Assembly: GCA_003978875.1 (NCBI GenBank)
Contig: QNXQ01000148.1
Span: 1 to 7,186, forward strand
Length of the DNA stretch: 7,186 nt
Reading direction: 5' to 3'
Source: Aquifex sp.
Lineage (GTDB): Bacteria > Aquificota > Aquificia > Aquificales > Aquificaceae
Below, piece by piece: positions 1 to 6,213 of this stretch. The notes under the pieces were generated by a model. That model had not been told where the DNA came from and searched no databases. It saw only the letters and a program-made list of their open reading frames with translations. A program made the translations under genes and the position numbers. The first letter of the stretch is position 1; the number at the start of each line of letters is the position of its first letter.

Positions 1-890
1 AGCAACGTTTTTTGAACGTGAAGCCTATTTTCGGCTTGTGTAAATATGAAGTCTACGTTTTTCTCAAACACTTCTTCCGTAATCTCTTGACCCTTCTTTG
101 CGGGAAGACAGTGCATGACTTTTACATTTTCCTTTGCATAAGAAAGTAGACTTTCGTTTACCTGGAAAGGTTTAAAAACTTCTAAATCCTTTTCTCCTTC
201 ACCCATACTTATCCATACATCTGTATAGATTACATCTGCATCTTTTACAGCTTCTATAGGGTCATTAATTACCTCTATTTTTCCTCCCGTTTCCCTTGCA
301 AAATCCAATCCTCTCTTGTAGTAAAGTAAGTTGGGTTCATACCCTTCAGGAGTAGCAACAAAAAGCTTTAGGCCAAACATTCCGGCTCCTACAATGAGGG
401 TATTGCATACGTTATTCCCGTCCCCTACGTATACTATCTTTAAATTCTTTATTTCTTCACCGAACGTCTCGTAAAGAGTATATATATCGCTCAAAATCTG
501 ACAAGGATGGGACATGTCCGTAAGAGCATTTATTACGGGAACACTTGCGAACTCGGCGAAATTCTCCAACCATTTGTGGGAGTGGTTTCTAACTATTACT
601 CCATCCACGTATCTGGAGAGAGTTCTAGCAGTATCTTTGACATCTTCTCCTCTCGAAACTTGTAATTCTTTTTCTTGAAAAAACATGGAATTACCGCCTA
701 ACTGATAAATTCCCACTTCAAAGGAAACTCTGGTTCTGGTTGAGGGTTTTGTAAATATAAGGGCGATGCTTTTTCCTTCAAGAGGCTTGCCGAGGTTTTC
801 TATACCTTTCTTTACGTTTTGCGTTTTTTTTACAATTTCCCATAACTCTTCGGGCGTCAAATCCCATAAATCTATAAAGTCCCTTTTCAT
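1..890 (-). CDS. argF: Ornithine carbamoyltransferase, C-terminus cut by window edge
   Basis: Transfers the carbamoyl group of carbamoyl phosphate to ornithine to give citrulline in cytoplasmic arginine biosynthesis. My translation of the minus strand gives 296 full codons and no stop before the edge. The family is usually about 300-310 residues, so only a few C-terminal residues are missing. Visible motifs are the carbamoyl-phosphate site FTKPSTRTR (residues 46-54), VRNHSH around Arg101, the HPCQ motif at 128-131, DVWISMG at 224-230 (the SMG ornithine loop) and HCLP at 260-263, which carries the Cys typical of this family. HPCQ, SMG and HCLP together favour ornithine over aspartate carbamoyltransferase. 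The ATG at 890-888 is the only usual start available, because an in-frame TGA lies at 926-924 with no ATG, GTG or TTG between. No Shine-Dalgarno precedes it. It is divergent from metE. Confidence 0.95.
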   Translation of the reverse strand, partial: MKRDFIDLWDLTPEELWEIVKKTQNVKKGIENLGKPLEGKSIALIFTKPSTRTRVSFEVGIYQLGGNSMFFQEKELQVSRGEDVKDTARTLSRYVDGVIVRNHSHKWLENFAEFASVPVINALTDMSHPCQILSDIYTLYETFGEEIKNLKIVYVGDGNNVCNTLIVGAGMFGLKLFVATPEGYEPNLLYYKRGLDFARETGGKIEVINDPIEAVKDADVIYTDVWISMGEGEKDLEVFKPFQVNESLLSYAKENVKVMHCLPAKKGQEITEEVFEKNVDFIFTQAENRLHVQKTL

Positions 891-914
891 AGAAGATATT
901 TTAAGGAATATAAT
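886..914 (+). promoter_or_regulatory. Candidate promoter for the metE operon
   Basis: A perfect -10 hexamer TATAAT lies at 909-914. It is preceded at 17 bases by TTCATA (886-891, 4 of 6 to TTGACA), which overlaps the argF start codon. Transcription would start near 920-922, leaving a leader of about 20 bases that holds little more than the ribosome-binding site. That is too short for a SAM or cobalamin riboswitch or an attenuator, so any methionine control would have to act at the promoter itself. The element overlaps the candidate argF promoter on the other strand. Confidence 0.5.
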
Positions 915-927
915 AAGTAAAATTCAA
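898..927 (-). promoter_or_regulatory. Candidate argF promoter
   Basis: On the minus strand, TTGAAT (927-922, 4 of 6 to TTGACA) is separated by 18 bases from TAAAAT (903-898, 5 of 6 to TATAAT). Transcription from this pair would begin at about position 891, at or next to the argF start codon, giving a leaderless or nearly leaderless mRNA. That agrees with the lack of a ribosome-binding site before argF. The call rests only on consensus matching in AT-rich DNA. TATTAT at 915-910 is an alternative -10 but has no convincing -35. Confidence 0.3.
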
Positions 928-933
928 AGGAGG
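926..933 (+). promoter_or_regulatory. Strong Shine-Dalgarno site of metE
   Basis: AAAGGAGG matches the anti-Shine-Dalgarno end of 16S rRNA over eight bases and lies 8 bases before the ATG at 942. It fixes the metE start and contrasts with the weak or absent sites before argF, pfkA and ribE. Confidence 0.85.
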
Positions 934-941
934 CTCGTAAA

Positions 942-3227
942 ATGGTAAAAACCTTTGCCTTCGGATTTCCTAAACTCGGAGAAAAAAGGGAGTTTAAGAA
1001 GCTTCTAGAAGACTTTTGGAAAGGAAAAATCTCTGAAGAAGAGCTTAAAGATGGTATGGATAAACTCAACTTGTGGAGAATTAAGCTTTACTCGGAAAAT
1101 GTTGACATAATTCCTTCAAACGAACTTTCCTATTACGACTTTATGCTGGATACCGCATTAATGGTAGGAGCTATACCTTCCAGATTCGGAGAGTACAAGG
1201 GTCTGAATACCTATTTTGAAATGGCGAGAGGAAAAAACGCCCTCGAACTTACCAAATGGTTTAACACCAACTACCATTACCTCGTTCCCGAGCTTGAAGG
1301 AGAAAACTTTAAACTCCTTATAAACAAACCCTTGGAAGAATACAAATTCTTTAAGGATAAGGGAATAGAAACCGTTCCCCAGATTATAGGTCTCTTTACG
1401 TTTTTAAAGCTTTCAAAAGCACCTAAGAGAGTTGAAGAAGATGGTCTTCCTGTAATAGTTCTCGAAAAACTGGATACGGAAGAAAGCCTCACCAGGGTTG
1501 CACAGGCATTAATACCCGTATATAAAGAACTTTTAGAAAGCCTGAAGAGTGAAGGTGTAAAAAGGGTCAATTTCGAGGAACCAGCTCTCGTTATGGATAC
1601 CAAAGACTACGAATGGGAAGTTGTAAATAAAATTTACGAAGAGCTTTCCAAAGTAGGAGTTGAAATAGGAATTCTTACCTATTACGACAGCGTTTCCGAT
1701 TACGAAAAATATGTAAACCTTCCCGTCAAGGCTTTACATCTTGATTTGGTTTCCAACAAGGAAAATCTCGAAAACCTGAGAAGTAAAGGTTTTCCCGAAG
1801 ATAAAGAACTGATAGCGGGTATCATAAACGGAAGACAACCCTGGAGGGCAAATCTAAAAGAAAAACTTAGCCTAATCGAAGAACTTTTAAAAATCAGTAA
1901 TAACCTTACAATCTCAAACGCTCAACCTCTGTATCACTTGCCCGTTACTGTTGAACCTGAAGATGAACTTCCGGAAGGATTGAAGGAAAGACTTTCCTTT
2001 GCAAAAGAAAAACTCCGTGAACTCAAGATACTCAAGGAAGCCCTGGAAGGTAAGAGGGAAGCCCTTGAAGAAGTTGACTTTGCAGAAAAAGTTATGACCT
2101 CGGTATTTGCAGAAAATCCAGAAGTAAAAAGAAGAGTGGCTTCGCTTACCGAGAAGGACTTTAGCAGAGAACTACCGTACAAAGAAAGAGTTAAAATTCA
2201 GAACGACCGTCTAAACCTTCCACTATTTCCAACAACCACTATAGGTTCTTTCCCGCAAACACAAGACGTCAGAAAATTGAGGACAGCCTACAGGACGGGC
2301 AAAATTTCCGAGGAAGAGTATAAGAAGTTCATAAGGGAAAAAATCAAGTATGCTATTGAGGTTCAGGAAGATATAGGACTGGATGTGCTGGTTCACGGAG
2401 AGTTTGAACGTTCCGATATGGTTGAGTATTTCGCCATTAAGATGGATGGAATAGCCACTACAAAACACGGTTGGGTTCTCTCCTACGGTTCAAGAGTTTA
2501 CAGGCCTCCCATAATATACGGAGACGTTTCAAGACCAGAGCCTATGACCTTAGAGGAAATATCCTACGCCCAGTCTCTTACTTCAAAGCCCGTCAAAGGT
2601 ATGCTCACGGGCCCCGTTACAATTCTCAATTGGAGCTATTACAGAGAAGACATTTCCAAGAGAGAAATAGCCTATCAGATAGCGTTAGCACTCCTTGACG
2701 AAGTCAAAGACTTAGAGGAAGCGGGTATTAAGATAATTCAGATAGATGAACCCGCTTTCAGGGAAGGAGCACCGCTGAAGAAAAAAGATTGGCCGGAGTA
2801 CTTCGATTGGGCTATAAAGTCCTTTAGACTCGCCTCCAGAGCAAAACCCGAAACCCAGATACACACCCATATGTGTTATTCAGAATTCAACGAAATCATA
2901 GAATACATCTATGAAATGGACTTTGACGTAATTTCAATAGAAGCTTCAAGAAGTAAAGGAGAAATCATAGAAGTATTTGAAAAATTCAAGGAATGGGATA
3001 GACAAATAGGAATAGGTGTTTACGATATCCACTCTCCTGCAATTCCTACAAAGGAAGAAATGAAAACTATAATGAACAGGGCTATGAAAGTTCTTCCAAA
3101 AGAACTCCTTTGGATTAACCCTGACTGTGGACTAAAGACTAGAAGGTGGGAAGAGGTAATTCCCGCCCTCAGGAATATGGTTGATATGGCAAAAGAACTA
3201 AGAGAAGAAGTGGGTGTAAAAGTATGA
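942..3227 (+). CDS. metE: Cobalamin-independent methionine synthase
   Basis: 5-Methyltetrahydropteroyltriglutamate--homocysteine methyltransferase carries out the last step of methionine synthesis in the cytoplasm without vitamin B12. The 761 residues match the usual full length of about 750-770. The N-terminal barrel-like half contains YFEMARG (91-97) and a KPLEEYKFFKDKG segment. The catalytic half contains IGSFPQT (434-440), HGEFERSDMVEYF (485-497), GMLTGPVTILNWS (553-565) and IDEPA (601-605). The four zinc ligands of the family are all present: His643 and Cys645 in HTHMC, Glu667 in ISIEAS and Cys729 in NPDCGLKTR. DIHSP (695-699) supplies the conserved His697 expected to act in proton transfer. 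The start is fixed by the strong ribosome-binding site. The stop overlaps the pfkA start as ATGA, so the two genes are probably translationally coupled. Nothing looks truncated. Confidence 0.97.
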   Translation: MVKTFAFGFPKLGEKREFKKLLEDFWKGKISEEELKDGMDKLNLWRIKLYSENVDIIPSNELSYYDFMLDTALMVGAIPSRFGEYKGLNTYFEMARGKNALELTKWFNTNYHYLVPELEGENFKLLINKPLEEYKFFKDKGIETVPQIIGLFTFLKLSKAPKRVEEDGLPVIVLEKLDTEESLTRVAQALIPVYKELLESLKSEGVKRVNFEEPALVMDTKDYEWEVVNKIYEELSKVGVEIGILTYYDSVSDYEKYVNLPVKALHLDLVSNKENLENLRSKGFPEDKELIAGIINGRQPWRANLKEKLSLIEELLKISNNLTISNAQPLYHLPVTVEPEDELPEGLKERLSFAKEKLRELKILKEALEGKREALEEVDFAEKVMTSVFAENPEVKRRVASLTEKDFSRELPYKERVKIQNDRLNLPLFPTTTIGSFPQTQDVRKLRTAYRTGKISEEEYKKFIREKIKYAIEVQEDIGLDVLVHGEFERSDMVEYFAIKMDGIATTKHGWVLSYGSRVYRPPIIYGDVSRPEPMTLEEISYAQSLTSKPVKGMLTGPVTILNWSYYREDISKREIAYQIALALLDEVKDLEEAGIKIIQIDEPAFREGAPLKKKDWPEYFDWAIKSFRLASRAKPETQIHTHMCYSEFNEIIEYIYEMDFDVISIEASRSKGEIIEVFEKFKEWDRQIGIGVYDIHSPAIPTKEEMKTIMNRAMKVLPKELLWINPDCGLKTRRWEEVIPALRNMVDMAKELREEVGVKV

Positions 3228-4189
3228 GAATAGGTTTATTGACTTCCGGGGGTGATGCCCCCGGAATGAATTCTGTAATTCGTGCAATCGTAAGGTGTGC
3301 GGAAAGGGAAGGGCATGAAGTAATAGGTATAAGAAGGGGATACAGAGGATTAATTGAAAAAGACTTTGTAAAACTCACAAGCAGGGACGTAGGAGGGATA
3401 ATAGGCAAAGGAGGAACGATACTTCTATCTTCGAGAGAAGAAAGATTTAAGAAGTTTGAGTATAGAGAAAGGGCTTATAGAAATTTAAAGGAAGAAGAAA
3501 TTGATGCTCTTATAATTCTCGGAGGGGAAGGTACTCTCAAGGGAGCACGTCTTGTAGCAGAAGAAACGGGAATGCCTGTTATAGGCGTACCCTGTACGAT
3601 AGACAATGACGTTGGGGGAACTGAATACTGTGTGGGATACGATACCGCGGTAAAAAATGCGGTAGAAGCTATAGATAAAATCAGGGATACAGCAAGCTCT
3701 CACGAAAGGATTTTCATAGTTGAAGTGATGGGAAAACATCGCGGATTTATAGCCGTAGAAGTTGGGCTGGCTACAGGAGCAGAGCTAATTCTGATTCCCG
3801 AAGAAAAGTTCCCTAAAGATAAAATTCCCGAAGAAATAGAAAAGGCCAAATCTATGGGGAAGCTTCATTTTATCATCGTCCTCTCGGAAGGATACGGAAA
3901 TGCAAAGGAGCTCGAAAGGTTCTTGAAAGAAAAAATCGGAGAAAAATACGGAGAAATACGCTCAACGGTTCTGGGACATATCCAAAGGGGTGGTTCACCT
4001 ACTCATTACGATAGATTGATGGGAACAAAATTGGGGGTTGTAGCCTACGAGAGTTTAATTGCCGGAGAAAGGTCCGGCTTTGTAGCTTTTGAAAGAGGGA
4101 AGTTTTACATAGAAGACTTTGAAAAAGCTGAAGAGTATAAACCCATAGACAGGGAAGCCTATAGGCTCAACCTCAGGTTAGCTATATAA
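3224..4189 (+). CDS. pfkA: 6-phosphofructokinase, probably ATP-dependent
   Basis: Phosphorylates fructose 6-phosphate to fructose 1,6-bisphosphate in glycolysis. At 321 residues it has the usual length of bacterial PfkA. Visible motifs are the nucleotide loop SGGDAPGMN (8-16), GGTILLSSRE (63-72), GGEGT (100-104), TIDND (125-129, Asp127 as catalytic base), DTASSHERIFIVEVMGKHRG (155-174, Arg162 and the MGK/R loop), SEG (221-223) and GHIQRGGSP (251-259). Residues matching the E. coli allosteric site are kept, including Arg20, Arg24, Arg54, Arg154, Glu187 and Lys213. Gly103 in GGEGT points to ATP rather than pyrophosphate as donor. Two departures stand out: Glu102 where Asp is common, and Cys124 where ATP enzymes usually have Gly and pyrophosphate enzymes Lys. 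The start overlaps the metE stop by 4 bases, with only a weak GGGTG site (3212-3216). Confidence 0.95.
   Translation: MRIGLLTSGGDAPGMNSVIRAIVRCAEREGHEVIGIRRGYRGLIEKDFVKLTSRDVGGIIGKGGTILLSSREERFKKFEYRERAYRNLKEEEIDALIILGGEGTLKGARLVAEETGMPVIGVPCTIDNDVGGTEYCVGYDTAVKNAVEAIDKIRDTASSHERIFIVEVMGKHRGFIAVEVGLATGAELILIPEEKFPKDKIPEEIEKAKSMGKLHFIIVLSEGYGNAKELERFLKEKIGEKYGEIRSTVLGHIQRGGSPTHYDRLMGTKLGVVAYESLIAGERSGFVAFERGKFYIEDFEKAEEYKPIDREAYRLNLRLAI
3244..3266 (+). other. Perfect 9-bp GC-rich inverted repeat inside the pfkA start region
   Basis: TTCCGGGGG (3244-3252), loop TGATG (3253-3257) and CCCCCGGAA (3258-3266) form a perfect hairpin beginning 21 bases into pfkA. It lies over the codons for the SGGDAPG loop. 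It is not followed by a T run, so it is not an intrinsic terminator. Part of the symmetry is forced by the protein motif, but every wobble base also fits the stem. A role in mRNA stability or initiation at pfkA is possible but unproven. Confidence 0.5.
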
Positions 4190-4191
4190 CA

Positions 4192-4824
4192 ATGTTTACT
4201 GGATTGATTGAAGACTTAGGAAAAGTAATAGACATCTCGGTAAGCTCAAAGGGTGCCAAACTTGTAGTTGAAACCAAGCTATCGGATATAAAAATAGGGG
4301 ACAGTGTTGCCGTAAACGGAGCTTGTCTTACGGTGACAGAAATAAGAGGAAGCAAGTATAGCTTTGACGTTTCACCTGAAACGTTGAAAAGGACTAATTT
4401 GGGACTTTTAAAGAGGGGTGATTACGTAAACCTCGAAAGAGCATTAAAAGTAGGAGATAGACTTGGAGGACATATAGTTCAAGGGCATGTGGATTTTACA
4501 TCGAAAATAAAAGCTCTTAGATTTCTCGGAGAACATTACGAATTAGTAATTGAAATACCCAATGATTGGATATATTACATCGTTGAAAAGGGTTCTGTAG
4601 CGATAGATGGCATTAGTCTTACAGTGAACTACATACGAAACAATTCCGTTTATATAAACATAATTCCCCATACGTATGAAAGAACCAATCTTAGATTCCG
4701 TAGGAATGGTGATTTGGTAAATGTTGAAACGGACATTATCGGAAAGTATGTAATAAATTATCTAAATACTTCAAATACTTCCAGAAAAAAAGAAAATATC
4801 CTTGAAGAGTTTCTCAAATGGTAA
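4192..4824 (+). CDS. ribE: Riboflavin synthase, alpha chain type
   Basis: Converts two molecules of 6,7-dimethyl-8-ribityllumazine into riboflavin plus a pyrimidinedione, the final step of riboflavin synthesis (called ribC in some species). The 210 residues fit the family length. The invariant N-terminus MFTGLIE confirms the start. Two lumazine-binding barrels are visible as an internal repeat: VNGACLTV (41-48), SPETLKRTNL (61-70) and GGHIVQGHVD (92-101) in the first; AIDGISLTV (137-145), IPHTYERTNL (158-167) and NVETDIIGKYV (177-187) in the second. Cys45, His94, His99, Lys133, Ser142 and Asp181 correspond to conserved active-site positions. It follows pfkA after 2 bases with only a weak upstream AGG, so translation is probably coupled. 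No other riboflavin genes lie in the window, so it is not in a rib operon. Its last codons overlap the next gene by 7 bases. Confidence 0.95.
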   Translation: MFTGLIEDLGKVIDISVSSKGAKLVVETKLSDIKIGDSVAVNGACLTVTEIRGSKYSFDVSPETLKRTNLGLLKRGDYVNLERALKVGDRLGGHIVQGHVDFTSKIKALRFLGEHYELVIEIPNDWIYYIVEKGSVAIDGISLTVNYIRNNSVYINIIPHTYERTNLRFRRNGDLVNVETDIIGKYVINYLNTSNTSRKKENILEEFLKW

Positions 4825-5342
4825 TAGAGAACTTTGAGCTTAATATAGAAATCTTTAGGCTTCTCAATAATCTAAACAATCCTTTTTTGGATACCTTCTT
4901 CCTCTATTTTTCGTATCTAGGTTCGGGATTTGTTCTGATTCCCGTAGTAACCCTTACCTATTTCCTAAGACGTGAAAAGCTAAAATTTCTTTTGCTGTCA
5001 ATACTTATAGAAACCGCTTTTGTGATTTTTCTAAAAACCTTTTTCAACCAACCCAGACCTGCAACTTTATTAGAAGACGTACATCTGCTCGTTCCCCTGT
5101 ATTGGCGTTCTTTCCCTTCGGGCGATACAGCAATGGCTTTTACAATAGCAACAGTCCTTTCCAAAGGAGAAAAAAGAATTTTGAAGATAATGCTTTTTGT
5201 TTACGCCTTCTTGATAGGTTATGGAAGAATTTATCTCGGAGTCCACTTCCCTTTAGATGTCTTTGTAGGCGCTTTAATAGGTATAATATCAGTAAATATT
5301 TCCTACAAAATTTTAAAGGGAGGGAAACATGAGAGAGATTAG
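4818..5342 (+). CDS. PAP2-family membrane phosphatase, possible lipid A or undecaprenyl phosphatase
   Basis: A 174-residue integral membrane protein of the PAP2/PgpB superfamily, expected to remove a phosphate from a lipid on the periplasmic side of the inner membrane. Hydrophobic stretches at about 24-50, 56-72, 100-115, 122-140 and 147-163 fit five or six membrane segments. The three catalytic motifs are recognisable: KX6RP as K73 to R80-P81, the second motif as PSGD at 100-103, and GRX5HX3D with Arg137, His143 (expected nucleophile) and Asp147. The second motif normally reads PSGH and the third SR, so His-to-Asp and Ser-to-Gly changes are present. The gene overlaps ribE by 7 bases and galU by 14. 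GAAGAG at 4804-4809 may serve as ribosome-binding site. Next to galU and an ArnT-like transferase, candidates are an LpxE/LpxF-type lipid A phosphatase or an undecaprenyl-pyrophosphate phosphatase. I recall an LpxE being studied in Aquifex aeolicus and this may be it, but I cannot confirm that. Confidence 0.85.
   Translation: MVIENFELNIEIFRLLNNLNNPFLDTFFLYFSYLGSGFVLIPVVTLTYFLRREKLKFLLLSILIETAFVIFLKTFFNQPRPATLLEDVHLLVPLYWRSFPSGDTAMAFTIATVLSKGEKRILKIMLFVYAFLIGYGRIYLGVHFPLDVFVGALIGIISVNISYKILKGGKHERD
5316..5324 (+). promoter_or_regulatory. Shine-Dalgarno site of galU
   Basis: AAGGGAGGG ends 4 bases before the ATG at 5329 and lies inside the end of the PAP2 gene. It supports this start despite the 14-base overlap, and suggests galU can be initiated independently rather than by coupling alone. 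Confidence 0.7.
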
Positions 5343-6213
5343 GAAGGCAGTTCTTCCGGTAGCAGGTTGGGGAACCAGATTTTTACCCGCTACAAAGGCT
5401 ATGCCTAAAGAAATGCTTCCCATAATAGACAAACCAATAATACAGTTCATTGTCGAAGCGCTAATTAACGTAGGCATTGACAACGTCATATTCGTAACGG
5501 GAAGACACAAAAAAGCTATAGAAAACCACTTCGATTACAACTACGAACTCGAAGAACACCTAAAAAAAGCAGGTAAAGAGAAACTTCTCAAAGAAGTGGT
5601 ACAAATAGCTAACATGGTAAACCCCATTTACGTCAGACAAAAGGAACAACTGGGCTTAGGGCACGCAGTTCTTATGGCAGAACCTGCCGTTTCCGATGAA
5701 CCCTTCCTTGTAGCTTTGGGAGATATAATCATCGAAAACGAAGAAGAGGAACTAAAGAGAATGCTCAAACTTTTCAGAAAATACGGGAATTCAATAGTAG
5801 CCCTTATGGAAGTTCCAGAAAGCGAGGTGTCGAAATACGGTATAGCAAAGGTAAGGGAGCTGGACAATGAAACCTTTATAATTGAGGATTTAATAGAAAA
5901 GCCCTCTCCGGAGGAAGCACCATCAAACCTTGCTATAGTAGGGAGGTATGCTTTCACTCCCACAATATTTGAGAAGCTCAAAGTTACTAAGCCCGGGAGA
6001 GGAGGAGAGATACAACTGACGGATGCGATGAAACTTCTACTGGAAGATGAGGCGATATATGCATACAAGGTTAACAATCCTGTTTACGACACCGGAAATC
6101 CTCTGGATTATCTCAAGACTGTAATCACTTTTGCTCTCAAGAGGGAAGATATAAACGGTGAATTGAGAGATTTTCTCAAGGAAATCCTTAAGGAAGAAAA
6201 AGCTTTAAGTTGA
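5329..6213 (+). CDS. galU: UTP--glucose-1-phosphate uridylyltransferase
   Basis: Makes UDP-glucose from UTP and glucose 1-phosphate in the cytoplasm, supplying glucosyl donors and, through UDP-glucose dehydrogenase, UDP-uronic acids for cell-envelope polysaccharide. The 294 residues match the bacterial GalU length. Near the N-terminus is the nucleotide-binding signature AGWGTRFLPATKAMPKEMLP (12-31), followed by DKPIIQFIVEAL (34-45), GLGHAVLMAEP (109-119), the metal-site region ALGDIII (Asp132), IEKP (189-192, the sugar-phosphate Lys), VGRYAFTP (204-211) and GGEIQLTDAM (225-234). These distinguish GalU from glucose-1-phosphate thymidylyltransferase and from GlmU, which has an extra acetyltransferase domain. 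The one small oddity is Trp14 where Leu or Tyr is common. It sits between two envelope genes and its stop overlaps the next start as TTGA. Confidence 0.95.
   Translation: MREIRKAVLPVAGWGTRFLPATKAMPKEMLPIIDKPIIQFIVEALINVGIDNVIFVTGRHKKAIENHFDYNYELEEHLKKAGKEKLLKEVVQIANMVNPIYVRQKEQLGLGHAVLMAEPAVSDEPFLVALGDIIIENEEEELKRMLKLFRKYGNSIVALMEVPESEVSKYGIAKVRELDNETFIIEDLIEKPSPEEAPSNLAIVGRYAFTPTIFEKLKVTKPGRGGEIQLTDAMKLLLEDEAIYAYKVNNPVYDTGNPLDYLKTVITFALKREDINGELRDFLKEILKEEKALS
6190..6197 (+). promoter_or_regulatory. Ribosome-binding site deciding the TTG start of the transferase
   Basis: AAGGAAGA lies 12 bases before TTG at 6210. An in-frame TAA at 6189-6191 excludes any earlier start, and there is no ATG in this frame until residue 41, after the conserved DE motif. 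TTG at 6210 is therefore the best start. Confidence 0.6.

Noticed and set aside
891..941. ARG-box operator or SAM/cobalamin riboswitch in the argF-metE gap
   Set aside because: Only a TGAAT half-site is present without a proper ATTCA partner, and 51 bases leave no room for a riboswitch.
766..948. Plus-strand open frame of 60 codons opposite argF
   Set aside because: It lies opposite the conserved argF N-terminus and has no family motif or credible ribosome-binding site.
1277..1603. Antisense open frame of 108 codons inside metE, with others at 1934-2182, 2223-2468 and 3169-3739
   Set aside because: All are Ser/Leu-rich mirror frames of Glu/Lys/Arg-rich coding sequence, show no recognisable motif, and lie wholly or almost wholly inside well-identified genes.
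4061..4078. GCCGGA/TCCGGC inverted repeat late in pfkA as a terminator
   Set aside because: Only 6 bp, inside the coding region more than 100 bases before the stop, and followed by TTTG rather than a T run.
5282..5287. TATAAT in the end of the PAP2 gene as an internal galU promoter
   Set aside because: No -35 hexamer at 16-18 bases and no extended -10 TG. A lone hexamer in AT-rich coding DNA is weak evidence.
5628..6077. Antisense open frame of 149 codons inside galU
   Set aside because: It is a Ser-rich mirror frame of the conserved GalU reading frame, with no domain signal.
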